Assembly: GCF_001909055.1 (NCBI RefSeq)
Contig: NZ_LVWI01000001.1
Coordinates: forward strand, 124,001-188,000
Length of the DNA stretch: 64,000 nucleotides
Direction of reading: 5' to 3'
Source: Paenibacillus helianthi
Lineage (GTDB): Bacteria > Bacillota > Bacilli > Paenibacillales > Paenibacillaceae
Shown here: one piece after another, positions 27,927 to 38,400 of the stretch
Numbering within the stretch: the stretch's first letter is position 1
Layout: every line of letters begins with the position of its first letter
Translations under genes and position numbers: made by a program
The notes under the pieces: generated by a model
Told to the model about the DNA's origin: nothing
What the model saw: only the letters and a program-made list of their open reading frames with translations
The model's database searches: none

Positions 27927-28034
27927 CGTTAAGTTAGCGATATCATTCATAGCGTTGCTGCAGGTTACCAGTCAAGCTACGATAAACGTAAAATAAGCGA
28001 AAGACCCTGACGGAGTTATTAACTCTAATCACCG

Positions 28035-28742
28035 TCAACATCTTACATGTTTGCGTTTAAAACCAACCCTACCTTTTTCGACTGCCTTTTGAATATTTTC
28101 GTAAGCGTGAAGAAACTTGCTGTTTGCCTTATCCTTATTGACTTCTACCTGGCCTACAGTCTTTGCGGTCTCGAATGCCTTATCATGAAGAGGGGAATAG
28201 GATACCGCCACTGTGTATAAAAAGTTGTTCATCGCGTATTTGGTGCGTTCCGGAGAATCATGAATCGTATTTTTCACGAGCTCAAGCATACCGGCAATTT
28301 TGCTGTCGGCAAATTCTTCGTCCGGCCGGTTGCCGAGTAGCCAACAATAACAACTCCAGCCCGCTGACATTCTAAGCTCTTCCCCGCTCGCGATCCATTT
28401 ATCGGCAACTTCTTGAGCAATATCCGCTTCTGCCAAGGTTACTGCAACTACATAATCAGACAACATATAAAAATAAGCTGCATCCATCCACCGTTCATAG
28501 TCGGCTTCCGTCATGGCATTGGGGTCGGCAATGATGCCCGCAAAATACATCGCATCGTAATTTCCTGTGGCATAAAGCTGCTCAGCCAGAGGTTGATTGA
28601 TTTTGGTTTTCTTGAAAATAGGCTTCATCGCGCCGGTAGCCACGCCAAAAAGCGGTTCCTGCGCTCCATTTGAGCTGTATATTTTCTTGGTCCGTTCCTT
28701 GCCGAGTGCTTCAAGCTCCTTCATAACCATCTCTGCATTCAT
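28035..28742 (-). CDS. DNA alkylation repair protein, AlkD-like
   Basis: This 235-residue all-helical protein of the AlkD/AlkC HEAT-like family flips out or hydrolyses alkylated purines such as 3-methyladenine and 7-methylguanine. The N-terminal region MKELEALGKERTKKIYSSNGA, followed by the FGVATGAMKPIFKKTK motif, is typical of the family. The mid region has the WMDAAYFYMLSDYVVAVTLAEA helices that line the DNA-binding groove. The C terminus is very basic (GRVGFKRKHVRC). The ATG at 28742 follows an AAGGAAGTGTTAAGGA ribosome region. It appears monocistronic, with a terminator at 27887-27926. Confidence 0.88.
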   Translation of the reverse strand: MNAEMVMKELEALGKERTKKIYSSNGAQEPLFGVATGAMKPIFKKTKINQPLAEQLYATGNYDAMYFAGIIADPNAMTEADYERWMDAAYFYMLSDYVVAVTLAEADIAQEVADKWIASGEELRMSAGWSCYCWLLGNRPDEEFADSKIAGMLELVKNTIHDSPERTKYAMNNFLYTVAVSYSPLHDKAFETAKTVGQVEVNKDKANSKFLHAYENIQKAVEKGRVGFKRKHVRC

Positions 28743-28879
28743 TCCTTAACACTTCCTTTTTCACAGAATACTCATCTCAAGTGATCTTAGATCGTACCGG
28801 ATAAAGAAAGTGTACTGTATGGGTTTCCCTGCTGCAAGCTACGTATCCTTCAGATATAGCTTCATCGGTGTCGATTCAA

Positions 28880-29293
28880 TCACACACTAGAATGTAAAAT
28901 GACCGAAACGGTGGTCTGGTATTCCTGTACAAGTCCCCGCTGTTTGAGTTCCTGCCCGTACCCTGCTTCAAACAACCGCTTGAGCATGGATGAAATACAG
29001 CTGTTTGTAGTAGTCTCCAGCCGCTCCAATTGCTGCAGTGAGATTAGCTTCTGGGAACTGTTGGCATGCCTCTTCAGTTCCTGGATTTGTTCTTGTTTGA
29101 AATACATTCTTTCAAGCCTTCTGAAATCCATCTCAAGGTGCAGCCGGAGGACCTGATCTGTATTCGCTGAAATTCTTGATACCACGGGCTGCCTTTTCTC
29201 TTTCATCGCGTCCATCTCTTCTGGCTTCTTCTCAAAACGCTGAGCAATGTATAACATCATCTCATAATCCCTCAATTTCTGTCCTTGTCTCAT
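28880..29293 (-). CDS. Hypothetical protein, 137 residues
   Basis: I do not recognise the family. It is a charged, largely helical protein with likely coiled-coil segments (KPEEMDAMKEKRQPV, then RLHLEMDFRRLERMYFKQEQIQELKR), no signal peptide and no membrane helix. The ATG at 29293 has only a weak ribosome site. An alternative ATG at 29260 has GAGGG about 8 nt upstream, and the real protein may start there. It lies between the AlkD gene and the giant SLH operon; no function can be read from the context. Confidence 0.65.
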   Translation of the reverse strand: MRQGQKLRDYEMMLYIAQRFEKKPEEMDAMKEKRQPVVSRISANTDQVLRLHLEMDFRRLERMYFKQEQIQELKRHANSSQKLISLQQLERLETTTNSCISSMLKRLFEAGYGQELKQRGLVQEYQTTVSVILHSSV

Positions 29294-29371
29294 TCACTCA
29301 AGGTACGAAATAAACGATATGTAAATAGAAGAAATAACCTTTGCTAAAGATTTCCTGTAATCCAAAGCTGT

Positions 29372-29412
29372 AAAAGACAGTGAGCCTCCATTAACGTAAG
29401 ACTCACTGGTCT
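29372..29412 (-). terminator. Terminator of the surface-protein operon
   Basis: On the minus strand, CAGTGAG (29408-29402) pairs with CTCACTG (29384-29378). An additional AGAC/GTCT pairing across one bulge extends the stem, which leads into TCTTTTACAGC. It lies about 65 nt after the stop of the 3,230-residue protein and would end the operon that starts at the protease. Confidence 0.75.
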
Positions 29413-29473
29413 TCATTGGTATAACCAGGCTTTTATTCTGAGCAAACCTCTGCCGCATGCGTATTACCGTTCA

Positions 29474-32400
29474 TCAGATAAGGCCAGCCAGCTTAAGCAG
29501 CTTCTCTATAACAGTTACTGCTTCAGCTCTGGTAGTCAGATCGGAGGGAGCCAGCTTTGTGCTGCTTCTTCCAGATACCAGTCCTGCTACGATACCTGCG
29601 GCAAAACCGCTCTTGGCATAACCAGCAACACTGCCGGCATCGGCAAAGGGCTTCAGCAGCTCTTCCTTGCGTGCCTGACTGACCTCTGTCTGCAAGCCCG
29701 TGAGCTTCATGGCTCTGGAGAGGACCGTCATCATCTGCTGGCGGCTGATGGGTTCCTGTGCCCCAAAGCTGCCATCCGGATAACCGGATACGAGACCATA
29801 CTCAGCAGCAGTCTTTACATAAGAAGCATACCAGGCTCCCGCGTTCACATCACTGAATGTACTGCTGTCTGCAGCCGCATACCCGCCGAGACCCAGTGCT
29901 TTCACGAGGATGGCCGAAAATTCTGCCCGGGTTATACTGCGCTCCGGTTCAAAGCTTCCGCTCCCTGTACCTCCCACAATCAACCGGCGGGTCAGGTTAG
30001 TAATAGCTTCCCGTGCCCAATGTGACTGAACATCACGGAAAGAAGTCTCGGCCTTAGCAGAAATCACAGCATACAGACCACTTGCAGATAAGCTTTTGAT
30101 CACAGCGGTCAGACTCTGGTCACCTTCTGTAATCCGGATAGGCTGCGGACTGACGCTTCCGTCTGACGCGATGCTCACTCCAATGGCGTTCGAGGCAGCC
30201 GCTGTCTTAGGCAAAGCCATCGTCCGCTCCACAAAAGCGTCGAACATTCCGATCTCCTTCATCTGATCTCCTCTTCCATACATAGCCCGGAAATTAATCG
30301 GCTTTGCAAGGAAGGTATATGAACCGGCTGCTGCGGCTTGCTCCAACCGCTTGGTCTCCTGCTCATCCGGCGCTGAAAACTCAAGACTCACTACCTCTTG
30401 ATCCGCTGCCGAAACAGCTAGAAGCGCGGTGGGAATACGGAAGGCAACCGTCCCGGTATCCAGCCGGATCACCGCCTGGTGCTCCGCCATCAGCTTGACC
30501 AGCTTTACGCTCAGCTCCGCCCGGTTCACATCGGTCTTCCCGCTGAAGATAATGGATACGTCGGCCGGACCGGCTGCACCCTGCAGCAATTTGATCAGAG
30601 CCGCCTCATCGACAGTAATAGTGGTTGTGGTTCTACCGTTTGCGGTTGTGCTCTTGGCCTCAGCCACTGACGCGGCCTTGCCGTTCACCAGGATGTCGAA
30701 CCCGTTGCCGCTGTCCACCGGCAACGTGCTGCTGCTCCCGCTTCCGGAGCTTGCACCACCAGTGCCACCGCCGGAACTGCCGCCGCCATTCCCGGAGTTG
30801 CCCCCACCGCCGTCACCGTTGCCACTGCCATTGTCCACGTCCGTAATCTTCTTGAATTCTGCAATGAGCAGTGCACTGTCATTCTTGCCTTCTACTACCG
30901 TTATTGCCTTGACTACGGCAGAAGCACTTAACGGGATGGGCTTCGCATACACCGGTGAAAATTCGGAAGGTGCTGAACCATCCATTGTATAATGAACCCG
31001 GCCTTCCGCCTCAGCCGTTGTCAGGATCACCTCGGTCTTGTCCTTGAACTGAAGAGCCGTGGAGCTTGTTGGTGCAACAGCTGTTTCGCCGTAGGCCAGC
31101 GGCGTTTTGTTAACGACGATCAGCCTGCTGATCCCACTCTTAGATGCGGTCAGATAAATCGGACCCGAGCCGGATTCATCCTGAGCCGTCCAGTGGATCG
31201 TTGCGTCAGGAGTGGTCGTATATTTCCCCCTTACCTTATATGCAGTATCTCCTTCCTTTAATACAACCGCCACAGTGGACAAATCGCTGTCCACTCCACC
31301 CGAGAACGACGCCAACTGTGGATAGAAGCCCTGGACCGTCTTCCAGATGGAAGGTTCCAATCCGTCAGGCTGCATACCGCCAGTCAGCCGTACGGTGCTT
31401 ATTCCTTCCGCTTGCCCCACAACACCGCTGGTCTTACTTCCCTCTGCGGTGTAATAAGCTACCGGATACTGGAGCATCTGTGCATCATAGAAGTTGTGGC
31501 TGAGAACTACTGTCTTTGCAGCCTGTCCGGCAATGCCACCGGCAAACGTTCCGCCCTTGACCAGTTTGCCGTTGATGCTGGAAGCGATCTGCCCTCCATT
31601 CACAGCGGTGGAGATCATTCCCGCTGCTGCCTCCCCGGCGATGCCGCCCGCGCGGGCAGTGGCCTGACCTTTTGATTCCACCGTTCCAGTATTGTAGCTG
31701 TCGGCAATCGTCCCTCTGCTTGCTCCGGCGATGCCTCCTGCGCTTGAGTCCTTGGCACTCACAACGATGTCAGAGAACGAGAAGCTCCCATGAATCCGGC
31801 CGACATCTCCGTTCTGTCCGGCAATCCCGCCGGCCGTACTGCTTCCGTTTTGGCCGAAAGCCTTGATAGTGGCTCTAGAATACGAGGCCTCTATGCTTCC
31901 CTCATTGAGACCGGTGATGCCGCCCGCCACGGCTGGAGAGCTGATGGTCAGGCCTTTTACAGAGATACCTTCCAATTGTCCAGTATTAAGCCCTGCTGCC
32001 CCGCCAGCATACTCTTCGCCCGCAACCGTGAGATTCTCAGTAATAATGCCGCTTAGCATCCCCTGATTGTCACCGGTAACTCCTCCAGCTGACGTGCCCG
32101 ACACCCTGCCGCCACTTACAGTCACATTCTTGATCATCCCGTCCGGATGATTTACTGCGGCAACCACACCGGTGTAAGGTCCTACGCTTACAACCGCATC
32201 CTGCAGCTTCACATTAGCAATGACGCCGAAATTATCGGCAATCAAGCTATAGTGGTTAAAATCACCTGAATGATTATTCAAGCCTGAAATGGTATGAAGT
32301 TTGCCGTCCAGCACACCTCTAAAGTCCGCCACCGGGAGCCACAGCTTGCCGGACAGGGAAATATCTCCAGTCAGTGTGATACTCTTGATTGAGAGCGGTG

Positions 32401-35400
32401 CAGCGGCTGCCGGATCATACAAAGCATAGACAGAAGCGCCATCATCATACAAAAGCGAAAGTGCCGCCAGTTCTTCGGCGGTGCCTGCCGAATATGAAGT
32501 CTGATTCTTGCTTGCACCCGTAATCACATTCAGATCAGGTGTGAACCGCCAGTTGGATAGCCCTACAAGTATAGGCGCATAAGACTGTTTAGCATCAGAA
32601 AAGCCCCATACCGGGTTAATTCCCGAGAAATTCCAGCCCTCCGGCTGGCTGTAACCGTCCAAGGACAACAACTGCAGATTCCCATTCTGCACACCGCTGC
32701 TTGTATCATGTTTGATCGGAGCCAGACTTCCTTCATAATAAGAGTCCTCGATCAGACCATTCCGGAAGTTATAGCCGATAAAAGCACCCATATAGGAATT
32801 AGAGCCGCCCGCCACGGCTGAAACCTCAGATACGCCCTCATAAACCCGTGAAAGGCTGCCATCATTGTAACCGGCAAAGCCACCTGCATACGAACGGGTT
32901 GCCCCGTTGCTTCCGGCAACGCTGACCTGTACCTGAGCCGCATAGGCATCTTCAATGGTACTTCCGTGGTTAATAACTCCGGCGAACCCGCCGCCTCTGG
33001 CATCAAAGGCTGTGCTCGATACATTCCCTGAGGCGTAGGCCTGCTCAATACGGTACTGATTGACAGTACCGGCAAAGCCACCTGCATAGACCCCGGCCGC
33101 CCCGCGAACCGTAATCTCACCCGTAGCAGATGCTACGGAAATGACGCCGCTCTTGTCTTCTCCCAAGAGACCGGCGAATCCGCCCGCATAGACTGTGGAA
33201 TACGGATAGGTGCTGTTCATCAAGATTCCTTGGGTAGCCGAGGAGGAAAGGATATCTGCACCGTCCGCCTGGCCCACGAACCCGCCGATATGCGCATAGG
33301 CTTCTGTTCTGCCTGCCGCGATGCTATCTCCAACAACAATCGGCATGTTATCGGCTGCTTGAGCCTTGGAGTAGGCGATGCTGCCTCCGGACACCTTCCC
33401 CGCCAGACCGCCCACATTGTAATTCGTGCTGCTGCCAGCCTGAATCGGACTTGTGCTATCAATTCCAGCCATCCGGGTGTCTTTGGCATAGCCGACCGCG
33501 CCGCCGGCTGTCGCTGTCTTCCCTCCGCTCAGGTCTAGGGAGACCGAGGAGGAGGAATTGTACAGGGAGACGGAGTCCAGCTTCCCGGCAATACCGCCGG
33601 CATACAGCTCTGCTGCCTGACCGGACGTGTTGATAGAGATCAAACCCGCAGGAAGCTCCGCTTCATATACCCCCGGATATAATGAGACCAGCAGCCCAAA
33701 GTCCAGCGGAGTGTCTCTCTTCGAGGATTCCAGAATTCCGGCAATGCCGCCGGCTGCAACTACACCCGAGGACGCGTTCACTGTAATCTGCGGTGAAGAT
33801 TCCAGCTTGTACAGGATGGAGTCCTTGGCCTGCCCGACGATCCCGCCGGCTATAGCACTGTTGCCCGTTGCCCTGAGGGCTCCGCTAAATACATTATCCT
33901 TCAATGCGGCATCCGCAAGCTTGCCGGCGATCCCGCCCACAATTCCGCCTTCTCCCGCAGAAACTACCGTTATGTCCCGAACCTGAACCGACTCGATATC
34001 AAACGTATTGCTGCCAGCACCTGCTTTATCGCCGGCAATGCCTCCGGCTGCCACACTGGCTGAGACAGCAGCCCCGGGAGAGTGATCTCCCTGTACCTTG
34101 GCATGGCGGATCACCTGGCCTGCTGCCGAATGGCCAAATATCCCACCGGCTATGGAACCCGGGGCAAGGGCCTGTACGCCTCCGCCAGTCAAACTGACAG
34201 TCAGGCCGTCGGATGTTCCGGATTCTGCCACACCAGCCACACCACCAGCTACACTATCCTGACTTTCCGCGACAATTGCCCCTCCATCCTGCAAGGTAAC
34301 GGAGATGGCGGTAAGTTCGCCGTCCACTCTTCCAGCCGCACCGCCTGCTGCGGCATTACGGCCTGTCGCTTCAATTCTTCCGGCTCTCGAGCTCAGGCTG
34401 CCTTGGTTGAGGCCCGAGCGGCTGTTGCCGATTAGGCCGCCCACGGAAGCCCCGTCGTCCGTACTGGACACTTTGCTTCCTTCACCGAGAGTCATCGCCA
34501 AGCCGGTGATCTCGCCATTATTCTGGCCAATCAGACCTCCGGCTGCTGTCCCTCCGGCCACTTTGGCTCCACCTGACAAGCTTCCCTCCACCTGCTCAAC
34601 CTTACCCAGGTTCAATCCCGCCAGGGCTCCGGCGTAGCTGCTGCCGGTTAAGGAAAGAGGTGCTACAGAAACTTGGCGGACAACCGCACTGCTTCCGATC
34701 ACTCCGAATAAACCTGCATATTCCCCTTCAATTACTCTGAAATCTCCGATTAAGTGATGATTGCCGTTAAACGTGCCTTCAAAAGAATGGCTGTTATCCT
34801 TCCCAATAGGAGTCCAGCTCGAAGCTCTGATACTGATCGGCCCCGCCACATCGACCGTTCTTCCGATGAAATTGAACGGTTCGACCTCTGCCGCTGTACC
34901 GTTTACAATTGCCGCCAGTCCTGCCAGCTCATCCTCTGTTTTGATGGTAAAGCGCAGCGTTTGCGGATTTTGTGTATACCAGTCCAAATTCAGGGTAGGC
35001 GGATTGCTGCCTGCATCACTATCATCAGCGCTCAGGTTCAGCTCCGGGTATGTATACTTCGCACCGGCTGAGCCATACCGCCAGGGTGAACTGCCGAAGG
35101 TCCAGCCGGATAAGGCCGCAAATGCTTTACTATCGGCCAGTGTGGAGGACAGAACAGGACTCAGACGGGCATAATTGTTCAATTCATTATAAGTTCCCCC
35201 GCCAAAATCCAGGACTCCGCTGTTGATGGATAGGCTCTCATCCTTAACGTAATACGTATCGTCAATGAGTTTCTTGTTAGTACTGGCGTAATATCCCGCA
35301 AAGCCTCCGGCATATGCACCTTTGTCTCCGGTGATCCTCCCGGCGGAGTAGCTGCTGGCTACCGTGCCCTCTGTCATCCGTCCGATCAGGCCGCCGCTGT

Positions 35401-38400
35401 ATGAGCCTTTGCCGCTGGCAGAGACATCCTTGCCTGTGTACGAATTGATCACGGAACCGGAATGCTCACCGATTAGTCCGCCAACATACGTATAGGCACC
35501 GCTCGCCGTCACTTTGGACATAGTGAAGCTTTTATCAATACTACCGCTGTTCCTGCCAATCAAACCGCCCAGCAGGGCGTAGTTGTCTGCCGTGCCGGAC
35601 AGGCTGCTCTTCAGATCCGTCTCGTTATAGGACGACCCGACCCGGCCCGTGTTGACTCCCGCCAGCCCCCCGATAACAGTAGACTTACCTCCTGCGGACA
35701 GAACTGCATTGGAGGACATGAAATAGATCGTACCCGTGTTTCTGCCAACTAGACCACCAACCACTCCGTTGCCCCCGTCAGATACAACAGGAAGGAGGTT
35801 GCTGATGCTGTTCTTGGCAACAACGCTCCGGTTCTCGCCAACCAGGCCGCCGGTAACCGAAGAAGGTCCATGGACCGTAAGGCTTCCGGTCATTTTACTG
35901 CGCTGAATGGAGCTTATGGATGAAGAGGCTGGCTTCCCTGAATCCTCGTCACTTCTGGCATCATTCAGTCCGATCAGACCTCCTGCAGTCGAGGAAGCCG
36001 CCGAAGCGGACAGGACAAGGGTCATAGCGTTCATCACATTGTCCTCCATCACTCTGGAAGCAGCGGGCAGACCATAGCCGGCCACGCCCCGGTTATAGCC
36101 GGTAATGCCGCCGGCGATGGTCCCTGTTCCTTTCAATGAAAGCTTGATCGTGGAACCAGACACCTGCTTGATGGCGCTGTCTGTGTTATAGCCTACGATA
36201 CCTCCGGCATACAGACCGGCCGCTGATTCCGTCCCGGTCAGCAGCAGAGTCTCGGCGGCTGGAGCCGATGCTCCGCCTCCTGTGAGCACTGCATCTTCGG
36301 CCCGTCCGGCCACACCGCCCGCCTGGACGCCACTGCCGGACACATTCAGTATGGCATAATCGGGAAGAATCCCCCGGACCACCGACTGCTCTATGTCTGC
36401 ACCGGTAATCCGGCCGACCAGCCCCCCGATCATGCTGTCCGCACCTGCCGCATTCAATACCGGACTCTCCACAATCATATTCCTGATTGCAGAGGACTTG
36501 CTATCACCTGCGATACCACCGATCCGCGCTTTACTGGCAGATGCTGCAGCGGTGATGCTTAGTCCGGTCACATTGCGGTCTGCCCCGTTGCCGCTGACCG
36601 CAGCTCCTCCGCTGAGGCTTCCGGCTACACCGCCGACTGTGCTATCCGAACCTTCTATGGCGAGCTGCAGCTCCCCGTCCCCGGGAATAACGACCGGGCT
36701 GATGATCACACCCGTGGACCATCCTGCAATCCCCCCGAGCTGACTGGCAGCCCCAGCCGACTTGATGCTTACATCCATTACAGTCAGCTTAGTCAGCTGG
36801 CCGCTGTTTCTGCCAGCAATGCCACCCAGATCTGAATGATCACCCTGGGCATCAATCGAAATATCGGATACGTTCTGCAAGATGTCCGCATTAAGATCCA
36901 GGCTGTTGTCACCAATAACTCCGCCTAAGGCACTGCCGGCCGCTGCGGAGCTCATCTTTATACTCCGCACATTAAAAGTCTTTCCGGCCACACTTACCGT
37001 GGTTCCTAGCGAAAGTTTACCTGCCAGCCCCCCAAGGGAGGAGCGAGCCGCCAATTCTTCTGCGGACAGAGTGATACGGTTAACTCTGGCTGTTCCAAGC
37101 ACCAGTGTCCCGGCATCCCGTCCTGCTACGCCGCCCGCTGCCGAATCGGCGGCGGCGGTGGTAATCTTCACAGTGTAGCTGCCGTCGGCATCCGCTTCGC
37201 CTACCGCCACGTCCGCAATTTGACCGCTGGCTGTACCAGCGATACCACCTGCTGAACCGCCGGACCCTGAAGCAGTAATCTCAGTATTTTTGACGGTGGA
37301 AGAACGTATCACACCGTTTGCGTAGCCGGCAACACCCCCGGCGTTACCGCTGGAATGAATCACGGCCGGTGACCCGGCCGTTCCGCCGATGACCGCACCG
37401 GCAATGGTGCCGCCTCCCGTCATATAGCCGGCAACACCGCCGGTATGAACGCCTGCTCCCCCGGCAACCTTAATCCTTCCAGTGAAGACAGGATCAGTGA
37501 TGACGCCGCCCAGCCCGTAGTATCCTACAATTCCGCCGGTATACACCTGATTATCAGTACCGGATGCTATAGAGGACACGGAAATATGGCCGTTGTAGGA
37601 TTCGTTGGTTATTCCGGATTCCCCATTGGTCATCTTCCCTACGTATCCGCCGCTGTAGAGTCTTTCTCCCCCCGTAACCTCAATATCCCCTTTACTCAAT
37701 ACATTGGCAGCAGCCTTGCCATAGTTCCGGTTGGAGATAATCCCCCCGGTATTCACATCCGATGCCGTTCCGGTTACAGCAATGCTGCCGCTGTTACCAT
37801 ATGCTTCAGCTCCAGTGCTGTGAAATAGCAGCTGGTCGCCTGCGAAGCCTACTAATCCACCGGTATATACTCCAGTACCGGAAGCCGCCACCTGGATTGT
37901 GGCCTGATTCCAAGCCGATGCCACGAAGGAGGCTGTTCCCTCTACCTTGCCGGCGATCCCGCCAGTGTAGACCTCGGACGAACCTCCGGCAGCCAGAGAC
38001 GAGCTGTTGACAACGCTCTGTCCCCAGGTGAAGTCACCGGCTACGCGGCCGACAATACTGCCGGTATAAGCTCGTCCGCCCGCCTTGTTGACTATGGCCG
38101 GTGCGGTCTGCACGAATGGGATAGAAACGTTCAGCCCTCCGGTGTTCTCATACGCACCGACCAGTCCACCCGCAGCGATACCAGTACCGCCAGCCCCAGC
38201 CGCGGCTCCGGAATCCACTCGAATCTCCCCGGTATTCGAGGTCTGAAGCGAAATGGTGACGCTGCTATCCGCTGTCACCCTGCCCATAATCCCGCCTGCA
38301 GACCCGCTCCCGACATCTGCGAGCGTGATCTGGCCGCTGTTCTTCATGAAAGTATCTTCCTCTGCCATGAACAACGGGGCGGACACCAGACCGATAATGC

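Noticed and set aside
30625..30882. Short frames over the Gly/Ser linker of the 3,230-residue protein
   Set aside because: They are low-complexity shadows of the glycine-rich linker on the opposite strand and in other frames.
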